A stretch of 9,369 nucleotides of DNA from JAWLFY01 sp964462125 (GCA_964462125.1 CAYWXT010000224.1:1-9369), one strand, 5' to 3'; positions 1 to 7,688 are shown, counted from the first letter of the stretch. Numbers and translations: made by a program. Notes: generated from the letters alone by a model not told the origin.

Positions 1-2
1 TG

Positions 3-2492
3 GTCGCCCAGGGGTACCGTTTGGTCAGCGACGAGGTGGGGATGGCGGACCAATCCGCGATCCGCACCACCGGGTTTGCAATCCAGTGTCGCGTGACCAC
101 CGAGGACCCGGAGAACGGTTTCCGGCCGGACTACGGGCGGATCAGCCACTACCGTTCGGCAGCCGGGCTCGGGATCCGGCTCGACGCCGGGACCGCCTTC
201 AGCGGTGCGGTGGTCAACCCGTATTACGATTCGATGCTGGTCAAGGTCACCGCCCGGGCCCAGACACTTGCCGCCGCAGCCTCGCGCATGGACCGATGTT
301 TGCAAGAGTTCCGTATCCGGGGAGTGAAGACCAACATTCCGTTCCTGGTCCAACTGGTCAATCACAAGACGTTTCTGGCCGGGGAAGCGACGACGCGGCT
401 GATCGATACGACTCCGGAGTTGTTCGTGCTGCCGCGGCGCCAGGACCGGGCCAGCCGGCTGCTCACGTTCCTGGGCGAGACGATCGTCAACGGCAATCCG
501 TTGGTCAGCGGCCGGCGGGCGGCGGCTCGCCGCGACCCGGCTCCGTTGCCCGAGCTGCCGAAGGGAAGGCCAGTGCCGCGCGGGACGAAGGACATCTTCC
601 GCGAAGGAGGTGTCAAAGGGCTGGTCGAATGGATCGGCCAACAACGCGGATTGCTGCTGACCGACACCACGATGCGGGATGCCCACCAGTCGCTGCTGGC
701 GACCCGTGTCCGCAGTTTCGATATGCTGCAGATCGCCCCCGCCTACGCGCAGTTGGCTCCGGGACTCTTCTCGCTCGAAATGTGGGGCGGGGCAACGTTC
801 GACACCAGCATGCGGTTCCTGCAAGAATCCCCCTGGCAACGGCTGGCCGATCTCCGCGAGGCGATCCCGAATATCTTGACCCAAATGCTGCTTCGGGCCA
901 GCAATGCGGTCGGCTACACCAACTACCCCGACAACGTCGTACGGCTGTTCGTCCGCGAGGCGGTGAACGCCGGCATGGACGTGTTCCGCGTTTTCGATGC
1001 GCTGAACTGGGAAGTCAACATGAAGGTTGCGATCGAGGCGGTCCTTGCCGAAGGGGGGATCTGCGAGGCCTCGATCTGCTACACCGGTGACCTGCAGAAC
1101 CCGGGCCGGACCAAGTACGACCTCGACTACTACGTCGGACTTGCCAAGAAGCTGGAAGCGATGGGGGCCCACCTGCTGGCGATCAAAGACATGGCGGGAC
1201 TGCTGAAACCGCGAGCCGCGGTCACCCTGATCCGGGCTCTTCGCCAGGAAGTCGGAATCCCGATCCACCTGCATACCCACGACACCGCCGGGATCCAAGC
1301 GGCCACCATTCTTGCCGCCGCCGATGAAGGCTTGCAGATCGCCGACGGGGCACTGGCGCCCATGTCGGGGGGAACGAGCCAGGTGAACCTGAACAACCTT
1401 GTCGAAGCCCTCCGGTTCACCGAACGCGAACCTGCCCTGGAGACGGAGTCACTGACGAAACTGGCCACCTACTGGCAGGCGGCTCGCGAGTTCTATCTTC
1501 CCTTTGAAAGCCCGGTCCTTCCCGCCACCGGTGACCTGTACGAACACGAGATGCCAGGGGGCCAGTACACGAATTTGTTTCAACAAGCCCGGGCACTGGG
1601 GCTCGCCGACCGCTGGGCCGAAGTCTGTCACGCCTACGCCGAGGTCAATCGGCTGTTCGGCGACATCGTCAAGGTGACGCCGACCAGCAAGGCGGTCGGG
1701 GACATGGCGTTATTTCTGGTCGCCAATCAGCTGTCGGCCGCGGATGTCCTGGCCAGTGACAAACCGCTGGCGTTTCCCAGCAGCGTGGTCGACCTGATCA
1801 GCGGACGGATGGGCCAACCTCCCGGCGGCTTTCCCCCCGAGGTGATCAAGGTCGTCCTGGGCGATCAGGCACCGGAGACGCAGCGGCCGGGGGAATCGAT
1901 GCCCGATGCGGACATCGACGCCGCCCGCCAGCAGGTTGCGGACCTGACCGGCCAAACCGCCAACGACCGCGATGTCGCCAGCTATCTGCTGTACCCCAAG
2001 GTGTTCGCCGACTACGCCGAGCACCACAAGCGTTACGGGGACGTCTCCGCCCTGCCGACGCCAAACTTCTTGTACGGCCAGGAACACGGCGAAGAGATCG
2101 CGGTCGATATCGAACGGGGAAAGCGGCTGATCATCAAGTACGTCGCCGTTGGCCAGCCGCACCCCGATGGGACGCGCACCGTCTTTTTCGAACTCAACGG
2201 ACAGCCCCGCGAAGTGACCGTCATCGACCAGTCGCTCGAGCCCGACATCAAGATGGCAATCAAGGCCGATCCGGACGATTCCCAGCAGATCGCCGCCCCG
2301 ATGCCAGGGATGGTCATCACCGTCGCCGTGAACGAAGGCGACCGCGTCAAGGAGGGCCAAAAGCTGATGGTCCTGGAGGCGATGAAGATGGAAACGACGA
2401 TCAACAGCCCCCATCACGGAACGGTGACCAGCATTCAAACCCCGGCAGGCACGGAAGTGGATGCGGGAGACCTGTTGGCGCGCGTCGAATGA
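3..2492 (+). CDS. pyc: Pyruvate carboxylase, 3' part (5' end beyond window)
   Basis: Biotin-dependent cytoplasmic enzyme that carboxylates pyruvate to oxaloacetate (anaplerosis). The frame is open from base 3, so the gene enters from the left. 829 residues are present of a usual length near 1150, and the first third or so (most of the ATP-grasp biotin carboxylase domain) is missing. Visible in order: the end of biotin carboxylase (AIQCRVTTEDP, then GVKTN); the carboxyltransferase opening DTTMRDAHQS with its metal-binding Asp at 678-680; the lysine that is carbamylated in this family, in AIKDMAGLL at 1185-1187; the metal-binding histidines of HLHTHD at 1266-1280; the catalytic-type Thr of VTPTSK at 1677-1679; the PPGGFP motif; and the C-terminal biotinyl domain with EAMKMET, biotinylated Lys at 2385-2387. 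All key residues are intact and there is no frameshift. The domain order BC-CT-BCCP in one chain separates it from two-subunit oxaloacetate decarboxylases. The upstream start, RBS and promoter are not visible. Confidence 0.96.
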   Translation, partial: VAQGYRLVSDEVGMADQSAIRTTGFAIQCRVTTEDPENGFRPDYGRISHYRSAAGLGIRLDAGTAFSGAVVNPYYDSMLVKVTARAQTLAAAASRMDRCLQEFRIRGVKTNIPFLVQLVNHKTFLAGEATTRLIDTTPELFVLPRRQDRASRLLTFLGETIVNGNPLVSGRRAAARRDPAPLPELPKGRPVPRGTKDIFREGGVKGLVEWIGQQRGLLLTDTTMRDAHQSLLATRVRSFDMLQIAPAYAQLAPGLFSLEMWGGATFDTSMRFLQESPWQRLADLREAIPNILTQMLLRASNAVGYTNYPDNVVRLFVREAVNAGMDVFRVFDALNWEVNMKVAIEAVLAEGGICEASICYTGDLQNPGRTKYDLDYYVGLAKKLEAMGAHLLAIKDMAGLLKPRAAVTLIRALRQEVGIPIHLHTHDTAGIQAATILAAADEGLQIADGALAPMSGGTSQVNLNNLVEALRFTEREPALETESLTKLATYWQAAREFYLPFESPVLPATGDLYEHEMPGGQYTNLFQQARALGLADRWAEVCHAYAEVNRLFGDIVKVTPTSKAVGDMALFLVANQLSAADVLASDKPLAFPSSVVDLISGRMGQPPGGFPPEVIKVVLGDQAPETQRPGESMPDADIDAARQQVADLTGQTANDRDVASYLLYPKVFADYAEHHKRYGDVSALPTPNFLYGQEHGEEIAVDIERGKRLIIKYVAVGQPHPDGTRTVFFELNGQPREVTVIDQSLEPDIKMAIKADPDDSQQIAAPMPGMVITVAVNEGDRVKEGQKLMVLEAMKMETTINSPHHGTVTSIQTPAGTEVDAGDLLARVE

Positions 2493-2533
2493 CCGCCGCC
2501 GCCGGCCCAACGACGGCAGCGATTCCCATCGGC

Positions 2534-2565
2534 GTCCGCCCGACGCTGTCTCCGAGCGGGCGGAC
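2534..2565 (+). terminator. Possible terminator hairpin after pyc
   Basis: A perfect 9-bp inverted repeat (GTCCGCCCG at 2534-2542, CGGGCGGAC at 2557-2565) with a 14-nt loop lies 42 nt after the pyc stop codon. The stem is very GC-rich, but no U tract follows, so it is not a classical intrinsic terminator. It could be a Rho-assisted end or an mRNA 3'-stabilising stem. The remaining gap to the next gene (2493-2706) holds no other gene. Confidence 0.4.
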
Positions 2566-2630
2566 ATCGGCAGCGGAACTGGATTCTTCGAGACCCCGGC
2601 ATTCTTCAATTCCATTTGACGCTGGCTGAT

Positions 2631-2636
2631 TATGAT
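2631..2636 (+). promoter_or_regulatory. Possible -10 box upstream of the HEAT-repeat gene
   Basis: TATGAT matches the sigma-70 -10 consensus at 5 of 6 bases. No good -35 lies 16-18 bp upstream; the nearest TTGACG (2616-2621) is only 9 bp away. If real, transcription would begin near 2643, before the ATG at 2707 but after the ATG at 2632, which would favour the later start. Confidence 0.22.
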
Positions 2637-2706
2637 GGGGAACCGAGACTCCTCGGCCGGACCCGCCGCTGAGTCACTTGTTCCCTGCTTCCCGCACCGC
2701 TTGGCC

Positions 2707-4656
2707 ATGATTCGATCCAAATTCGCGTTGCCCTTTTCCACCATCGCCGCCACGATGTCGTCTCTCGTCTTGATCCTGCTTGTGGTCACTCCCGCTCAAC
2801 CCCAAGATCCGTTCTCGCCGCCCGGGGACGTACCGCTGGAGGACGCCGCCGCGGAACTCGGTGACCTGGAGGACCTGTTCGGTCGCCCTGATGTACCCCA
2901 GGAGGAGCCGGGGGAACCGGCGGAGGCAGGAGAGCCGGAGGCCAGGCCCGATCCGGCGGTACAACAGCTCGTCGAACGGGGGCGACAGAACCCGAATTTC
3001 CTGGGGGACTCCATCGCGTCACTCGCTCGGGTCAAGGCTTGGGACGAGCTCGATTCGTTGCTGGCCACCGCGTCGGACGAGGGGTTGGAGGCGGACGTGA
3101 AGGCGAGGGTCGCCGAGACGGTCGGCGCGGCACTGATGGTGCGAATCTCGACCCAGGAGCCAATCGGGGAAGCGGCACGCGAGTTTCTGGAGGAATGTCA
3201 ACAAGCAGCTTCGGATCAACGCCGCGACCCGCAGCGGCTCGGCGAAGCGATCTTGCAGCTCGGCAGCGACTCGGTCGACCAGCGGCTTGCCGCGATGCGG
3301 ACCTTGCTGGGCGCCGGCGAGGCGTCGATCGAAGCGTTGGTCGAAGCCATTGCATCGGATCCGCAGTCACCAGGGCGGGACGATCAGCTGCGGGTCCTGG
3401 CGCGACTCGGCCCCGGCGGACCGGAAGCGCTGCGCCAGCTCGTTCTGTACGGACAACCGCCGCAGCGAACCGCCGCGCTGTCCGCCATCGCTCGCCTTGA
3501 CCCCCACAACGCCATCCCCGATTTGGCCACCACGTTCCATGCTCCAGACTCCTCGGAGTCGGAAAGGGAGATCGCAGCCGCAGCGCTGCGGCGGGCTTTG
3601 GGAGGTGTCCCCAGTCGCGATGCGGCCTTGGAGCTGCTCGAAAATCGCCTGCAAACCTCGATGCGTGAGGCGGCGCGGATCGACAACGATGGCAAAACCA
3701 GGACGGTGTGGAGTGTGGACGCCGAAGCGGGGAGCGTCGCGCCGCTCGATTCGCACGAAATCGTCGCCGCGTATCGGCGGGGCTACGATGCCGCCGCCCG
3801 CTTGTTGCGCGTCGGAAGCTTGCCCCCGACGCTCGCGCGGGACGCGCTGATCGGCGATCTGAGCTATCGGGTGCTGGTGAATCCAGAATGGGGAGCCGAG
3901 TCGGACCGGCAACGGGTCGGCCAGATGCATGCGATCGATGTGGATCGCATTTCGCTGGCATTGCAGCGCGCGGTCCAGCTCAGCAACTGGCCCGCCGCGA
4001 TCGGGTTGCTCCGCTTGATCGAGGAGGACGCAAGTCAGGAACAGCGAGATCGACTATTGCGGGGCGGCGGCGGCGACCCGACACCACTGGTGCGAGCTGC
4101 CACCGCCGCTGAACCACGGGTCCGCTATGAGGCAGTGTCGGCGATCGGGCGGGTCTCGGTCGGCGACACCTATCCGGGGATCAGTTCCGTTCGCCAGACC
4201 GCCGCCGAGATGCAGTCGCTCGGAGAACGGCCGGTCGCTGTGTTGGTCGAGACCCGGATGGAAGTTTCTCAGCATCTCGAATCGTTGCTGGAACAACTCG
4301 GCTACGACGTCCAGCTGGTGGGGTCGGTGCGATCCCTGGAGAGAATCTTGGCCGGTGGCAGCGAATTGTCCTTCATTTTGGCCAAGACACGCTTGGCCGA
4401 TGCAACACCGATTGAAATGGTCGATCGGGTTCGCAGGCGATCGATCGGCCAGGAGGTTCCGATTGCGTTTTTTGGGGAACCGATCGACCGCTGGGAAGAG
4501 GACCGCTGGGACACCCCGACGATGCGGATCGCGGAACCGGTGACCACCGCAGGGTTCCGTCCCCTGTTGGACGCGATCGAACTTCGTCGCCGACTTCCAC
4601 CACTGACCGGGACCGATCGGTACCTGTACCGCGAACAGGCGTCGCACGCCTTCTGA
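2707..4656 (+). CDS. Exported HEAT-like repeat protein with degenerate receiver-like C-terminal domain
   Basis: Function unknown; 649 aa from this start. I chose ATG 2707 over the in-frame ATG at 2632 because it places a signal-peptide-like N-terminus first: R3 and K5, a hydrophobic run at about 14-29, then a TPA-Q type cleavage region near 28-31. Neither start has a Shine-Dalgarno site. Residues 34-85 form an acidic, proline-rich linker. Residues about 86-310 are alternating amphipathic helices with HEAT-like spacing (for example around 183-215, 225-247, 251-275 and 286-316), and another such unit lies near 459-484. Residues 508-628 resemble a CheY-type fold: strand AVLVE, helix to LGYDV, strand LSFILA, strand VPIAFFG, then RIAEPV. 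The residues needed for phosphorylation are absent: the acidic pair is reduced to E515, the position of the phospho-Asp is A559 or K560, and the conserved Lys is E610. The hydrophobic N-terminus could instead be a membrane anchor. The next gene, 156 bp downstream, encodes a sigma-54 activator lacking a receiver. Confidence 0.75.
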   Translation: MIRSKFALPFSTIAATMSSLVLILLVVTPAQPQDPFSPPGDVPLEDAAAELGDLEDLFGRPDVPQEEPGEPAEAGEPEARPDPAVQQLVERGRQNPNFLGDSIASLARVKAWDELDSLLATASDEGLEADVKARVAETVGAALMVRISTQEPIGEAAREFLEECQQAASDQRRDPQRLGEAILQLGSDSVDQRLAAMRTLLGAGEASIEALVEAIASDPQSPGRDDQLRVLARLGPGGPEALRQLVLYGQPPQRTAALSAIARLDPHNAIPDLATTFHAPDSSESEREIAAAALRRALGGVPSRDAALELLENRLQTSMREAARIDNDGKTRTVWSVDAEAGSVAPLDSHEIVAAYRRGYDAAARLLRVGSLPPTLARDALIGDLSYRVLVNPEWGAESDRQRVGQMHAIDVDRISLALQRAVQLSNWPAAIGLLRLIEEDASQEQRDRLLRGGGGDPTPLVRAATAAEPRVRYEAVSAIGRVSVGDTYPGISSVRQTAAEMQSLGERPVAVLVETRMEVSQHLESLLEQLGYDVQLVGSVRSLERILAGGSELSFILAKTRLADATPIEMVDRVRRRSIGQEVPIAFFGEPIDRWEEDRWDTPTMRIAEPVTTAGFRPLLDAIELRRRLPPLTGTDRYLYREQASHAF

Positions 4657-4678
4657 AGCTGCCCGGGCTGACAACAAG

Positions 4679-4704
4679 CCCATCGGCGGCTATCGCCCGG
4701 TGGG
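4679..4704 (+). terminator. Possible stem-loop after the HEAT-repeat gene
   Basis: CCCATCGG (4679-4686) and CCGGTGGG (4697-4704) can form an 8-bp stem in RNA with one G-U pair and a 10-nt loop, starting 22 nt past the stop codon. A smaller GGGCT/AGCCC stem overlaps it. No U tract follows, so its role as a terminator is weakly supported. Confidence 0.28.
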
Positions 4705-4757
4705 AATTCGGGGTATGGTCTGGCTCGGTTGCGGTGGTTGGCAGTCGGTGGCGGCGG

Positions 4758-4763
4758 TTGACA
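4758..4763 (+). promoter_or_regulatory. Isolated TTGACA (-35-like) upstream of the sigma-54 activator gene
   Basis: A perfect -35 hexamer lies 49 bp before the ATG at 4813, but the sequence 16-18 bp downstream (around CAGGTC) is a poor -10. It may be part of a promoter for another sigma factor or chance. Confidence 0.2.
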
Positions 4764-4812
4764 ATTCGCCGTATCGTGACCAGGTCAGGATGATCCACGT
4801 GCGTTCCTCTCC

Positions 4813-5877
4813 ATGGCGATCCTTGGCGCATCCACTCCGGGCCCCGGTGGCCCCCCGATACCCGGAATCATTGGCACCTCGCCAGCGATGCAGGAGGTCT
4901 ATCGCGTCACCCGCCGTGTCGCCGGGAGCAACGCGTCGGTCTTGATCCTGGGCGAGACCGGAGTCGGAAAGGAACTGATCGCCGCCGCGATCCACCGCCT
5001 CAGCCGTCGCAGCGGTGGCCCCTTCGTGCGTGTCAACTGTGGGGCGCTGAGCGAAAGCTTGCTCGAAAGCGAACTCTTTGGCCATGTGCGCGGCGCCTTC
5101 ACCGGAGCCGTTGCGAATCGCACCGGTCGCTTCGAAGCGGCCAACGGCGGGACGATCTTTCTCGATGAGATCAACAGCACGACGTTGACGCTGCAGGTGA
5201 AACTGCTGCGAGTCCTTCAAGAGAAAGAGTTCGAACGGGTGGGCGACACCGGGACGCTGCACACCGACGCGCGGGTGATTGCGGCCAGCAACCGTGATTT
5301 GATGCAGGAGGTTCGCGGGGGACGCTTTCGCGAAGACCTGTATTGGCGGTTGAACGTGGTCCCGGTCGAGATCCCACCCCTCCGCGACCGCCGCGATGAC
5401 ATCCCCGCGCTGGTCTCGTTCTTTCTAGATCACTACAACGAGATCAACGACCGCTACGTCGCACATATGGGCAAGGGGACGATCGAGGCGTTGCAGGATT
5501 ATCACTGGCCCGGAAACGTCCGCGAGTTGCAAAACTACATCGAGCGCGCGGTGGTGATGGCGGAAACCGACGAGTTGACGGTCGACCTGCTCCCGTTCTG
5601 CGTCATCACCGAACAGCGGCCCGAGTCCTCCGACGCCAGCGGGACGAACATCGAGTCGCTGACCCGGGAAGTCGTCTCTCGCGGGATTCGCGACGCCGAC
5701 GCCCGCTCCGATTCCGCCCACGCAACGGTGGTCGACCGCGTGGAAAAAGAGCTGATCAGTCAGGTGCTCGAGGCGTGCGGCGGGGTACAAACCAAGGCGG
5801 CAGCCAAGTTGGGGATCAACCGCAACACGCTGCACAAAAAGATCAAACAGTACGGGATCGATGCCGGCGAGGAATGA
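4813..5877 (+). CDS. Sigma-54-dependent transcriptional activator, AAA+ plus Fis-type HTH, no sensory domain
   Basis: A 354-aa cytoplasmic bacterial enhancer-binding protein that would use ATP hydrolysis to open sigma-54 promoters. AAA+ domain at about 20-262: Walker A GETGVGKE (48-54 region), the sigma-54 contact loop GAFTGA (94-99), Walker B TIFLDEI (D118, E119), sensor I AASNRD, the arginine-finger region FREDLYWRLN (172-181) and the sensor II region WPGNVRELQ (232-240). A C-terminal Fis-type helix-turn-helix lies at about 312-348 (QTKAAAKLGINRNTLHKK). All motifs for activation are intact. The N-terminus has only about 20 residues before the AAA+ core. An in-frame stop at 4777-4779 with no start codon between it and ATG 4813 excludes a hidden upstream receiver. 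This is the PspF-type layout (PspF is about 325 aa), so control must come from a partner protein, from expression level or from the short divergent linker at 263-305. No Shine-Dalgarno is seen. The target genes are not identifiable here. Confidence 0.93.
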   Translation: MAILGASTPGPGGPPIPGIIGTSPAMQEVYRVTRRVAGSNASVLILGETGVGKELIAAAIHRLSRRSGGPFVRVNCGALSESLLESELFGHVRGAFTGAVANRTGRFEAANGGTIFLDEINSTTLTLQVKLLRVLQEKEFERVGDTGTLHTDARVIAASNRDLMQEVRGGRFREDLYWRLNVVPVEIPPLRDRRDDIPALVSFFLDHYNEINDRYVAHMGKGTIEALQDYHWPGNVRELQNYIERAVVMAETDELTVDLLPFCVITEQRPESSDASGTNIESLTREVVSRGIRDADARSDSAHATVVDRVEKELISQVLEACGGVQTKAAAKLGINRNTLHKKIKQYGIDAGEE

Positions 5878-6041
5878 ATCGCTGTCCCCGAGTATCTCCC
5901 CGGCGCTCTACAAGGAATTGCGCGTTCGACGCCGGACGGCTCGCGCCGTGCCGTTAAAAGACTGACGGCGTTGGGCGAGCGATGCTGGCTCAGAGCACTG
6001 TTGGCTCAGAGCGCTGTCGGCTCAGGGGTTTCCGACGGAGC
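5878..6041. other. Intergenic region between convergent genes with tandem repeat and weak stems
   Basis: This 164-bp gap separates the stop of the sigma-54 activator from the stop of the minus-strand amidase. It holds a weak 6-bp stem (CGCCGT 5944-5949, ACGGCG 5965-5970, 15-nt loop) and the repeat described at 5986-6027. No gene is seen. Termination of both genes presumably occurs here, but no clear intrinsic terminator with a U tract is visible. Confidence 0.6.
5986..6027. repeat. Short tandem repeat, 16-bp unit, two copies plus a partial third
   Basis: The units TGGCTCAGAGCACTGT (5986-6001) and TGGCTCAGAGCGCTGT (6002-6017) differ at one base. A third, partial copy starts at 6018 and shares GGCTCAG. 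GGCTCAG therefore recurs at 5987, 6003 and 6019, exactly 16 bp apart. The array lies just beyond the 3' end of the minus-strand amidase gene. Confidence 0.8.
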
Positions 6042-6929
6042 CTAGCTGCGCTGGTGACTGGGCCGATCGATCCAGCGTTGGAGTAATCCATCGTAGGCAT
6101 CGATGCGCCGGTCGCGAAGGAAGGGCCAGTGCGTCCGGACCACATCGGTCTCCGCGACGGCGCACTCGGCGAGCACCAACCCCTCGGTGCCGTGATTGGC
6201 CTCGGCCACCACCTCTCCTCGCGGGGAGGCGACGAACGATCCTCCCCAAAATTCGACGCGTCCTTCGACCCCGACGCGGTTGGGGGCGCCCAGCCACAGT
6301 CCGTTCGCGATCGCATGGGCTCGCATCGTTGTCTTCCAGGCATCGTACTGTCCAGCACCGAATGCTTCCTTTTCCTCATCAATCCAGCCGATCGCAGTCG
6401 GATAGAGTAGAATCTCGGCGCCCGCCAAGGCAAACAGACGAGCCGCCTCGGGGAACCACTGGTCCCAGCAAATCCCGACCCCCAGCACCGCGTAGCGGGT
6501 GCGGATCGGTTCGAACCCGAGGTCACCTGGCGAGAAATAAAACTTCTCGTAGTACAACGGATCATCCGGGATATGCATCTTGCGATAGATTCCCGCGATC
6601 GCCCCGTCGGCATCAATGACTGCGGCCGAATTGTGGTACATCCCCGGAGCGCGGCGTTCGAAAATGGGAGCGACGACGACAACCTGACGTTTTTCCGCCA
6701 CCGCTCGCAGAGCATCGATCGTCGGGCCCGGGATCGGCTGGGCCAGATCGAACATCCGGTGGTCTTCACTCTGACAGGGATAGGGACCGTTGAACAATTC
6801 CTGTAAACAAACGACTTGGGCTCCACGGTCAGCCGCCTGTTCGATCCACGCGCAGGCGGCCTCGACGCAGGCGTCCTGGGAACCTGCATCCGGCATTTGG
6901 ACGAGCGCCAGACGAACATTGCGAGCCAC
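6042..6929 (-). CDS. aguB: N-carbamoylputrescine amidase (carbon-nitrogen hydrolase, nitrilase superfamily)
   Basis: Predicted to hydrolyse N-carbamoylputrescine to putrescine, CO2 and ammonia, the last step of the agmatine route to putrescine; cytoplasmic. The GTG start at 6929 gives 295 aa, the normal size for the family, and begins directly with the first beta strand (VRLALVQM). A strong GGAGGA lies 7 nt upstream. An in-frame ATG at 7070 would add 47 unlike residues and run across the divergent bioD start. The Glu-Lys-Cys triad is visible: E44 in CLQELF, K117 in YRKMHIPDD, C154 in GICWDQWFPE. Family-typical segments DPLYYEKFYFSPGD, YPTAIGW and THWPFLRDRRIDAY favour AguB over beta-ureidopropionase or a generic amidase. 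No other polyamine gene (for example agmatine deiminase) is in the window, so the substrate rests on homology alone. Confidence 0.9.
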   Translation of the reverse strand: MARNVRLALVQMPDAGSQDACVEAACAWIEQAADRGAQVVCLQELFNGPYPCQSEDHRMFDLAQPIPGPTIDALRAVAEKRQVVVVAPIFERRAPGMYHNSAAVIDADGAIAGIYRKMHIPDDPLYYEKFYFSPGDLGFEPIRTRYAVLGVGICWDQWFPEAARLFALAGAEILLYPTAIGWIDEEKEAFGAGQYDAWKTTMRAHAIANGLWLGAPNRVGVEGRVEFWGGSFVASPRGEVVAEANHGTEGLVLAECAVAETDVVRTHWPFLRDRRIDAYDGLLQRWIDRPSHQRS

Positions 6930-6962
6930 GAACCGATCCTCCAGAGAGAGTTGAATCGAACG
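6930..6962. promoter_or_regulatory. 33-bp divergent start region between aguB and bioD
   Basis: Only 33 bp separate the GTG of aguB (minus) from the ATG of bioD (plus). The aguB Shine-Dalgarno (GGAGGA on the minus strand, 6937-6942) takes up part of it, and a purine-rich GAGAGAG (6944-6950) lies 12 nt before the bioD ATG. There is no room for two ordinary promoters, so at least one must lie inside the opposing gene. Confidence 0.6.
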
Positions 6963-7688
6963 ATGTCCAGTCCCACCTCCCGTCGCCCCACGATCCTGTT
7001 CGTCTCGGGAACCGACACCGATGTCGGCAAGACTTACTGTGCAGCCTTGATCGCGCGACGGATCCTCCATTCTGGCGTTCGCATCGGCGTCTACAAGCCG
7101 GTGGCCAGCGGGTGCCGCCGACAGGTGGAAGGTTGGATCGCCGAGGACGCCCGCTTGTTGTGGCTCGCGGCCGGAAAACCGCGGTCATTGCGAGACGTTT
7201 GCCCCCAATGTTTCGGCCCCCCCTTGGCGCCTCCCGAAGCGGCCCGATTGGCCGGCGCCGAGGTCGACCGCGCGCGACTGCGCGGGGGAGCAGACGTCTG
7301 GGAACAGGGGGATTATGAGGTGCTTGTGGTCGAAGGGGCGGGAGGTTTGTTCAGCCCGCTGGCCGACGACCTGCTGAATGTTGACCTCGTGCGGCAGTTC
7401 GACCCAGCCCGCCTGCTGATCGTTGCCGCCAACCGCCTGGGCGTCGTGCACCAAGTCTTGGCGACGTGCGAAGCAGCTCGGCACCGCGGCGTTCAACCCG
7501 CCGGGATCGTCCTCTGCCGCCGTGACCCAGGCGAGGAGCGATCTCTGGCGAGCAATGCCGCGCAGATCCGTCGCTATACCGATGTCCCGATCGTGGGCGA
7601 AGTCCCCCACGGCGGCGACGGCGATGCGATCGACCTTCCCGGCATCCTCGGCGATCAAGTGCTGAAAAACGAGATGGCTAAGCAATGA
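6963..7688 (+). CDS. bioD: ATP-dependent dethiobiotin synthetase
   Basis: Catalyses closure of the ureido ring of 7,8-diaminopelargonate with CO2 and ATP to give dethiobiotin, the penultimate step of biotin synthesis; cytoplasmic. It is 241 aa from ATG 6963, close to the 225-240 typical of BioD. The P-loop GTDTDVGKT is at 16-24 and follows the first strand ILFVSG. YKPVASG (44-50) carries the conserved Lys. VVEGAGGLFSPL (122-133) is the family signature, and AANRLGVVHQVL (155-166) matches the usual NxLGxxxHxLLT region. The frame extends upstream to 6816, but those residues overlap aguB and precede the conserved first strand, so I reject that start. A TTG at 6951 is a weaker alternative. Its stop lies 8 bp from the stop of the convergent permease gene. 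No other bio genes are in view. Its product ultimately supplies the cofactor for enzymes such as the pyruvate carboxylase at the left of the window. Confidence 0.94.
   Translation: MSSPTSRRPTILFVSGTDTDVGKTYCAALIARRILHSGVRIGVYKPVASGCRRQVEGWIAEDARLLWLAAGKPRSLRDVCPQCFGPPLAPPEAARLAGAEVDRARLRGGADVWEQGDYEVLVVEGAGGLFSPLADDLLNVDLVRQFDPARLLIVAANRLGVVHQVLATCEAARHRGVQPAGIVLCRRDPGEERSLASNAAQIRRYTDVPIVGEVPHGGDGDAIDLPGILGDQVLKNEMAKQ

Noticed and set aside
2632..2706. Upstream ATG extension of the HEAT protein
   Set aside because: The added 25 residues have no family-like features and would bury the signal peptide. A possible -10 box overlaps this ATG.
1710..2789. 359-codon open frame on the minus strand opposite the 3' end of pyc
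   Set aside because: It is antisense to the conserved carboxyltransferase and biotinyl domains, shows no recognisable domain, and is explained by GC-rich codon use.
4873..4889. TTGGCACC followed by GC at sigma-54 -24/-12 spacing
   Set aside because: It lies inside the activator's own coding region, and the -12 element (CAGCG) is a poor match to TTGCA.
4813..5877. Classical NtrC-type response regulator with N-terminal receiver
   Set aside because: The in-frame stop at 4777-4779 and absence of any earlier start leave only about 20 residues before the AAA+ core.
6816..6962. Upstream extension of bioD by 49 codons
   Set aside because: It overlaps the start and RBS of aguB and precedes the conserved first strand and P-loop of BioD.
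5990..7030. 346-codon minus-strand frame overlapping aguB
   Set aside because: It is an out-of-frame shadow rich in Arg/Ser/Pro. The overlapping frame has the full Glu-Lys-Cys nitrilase triad.
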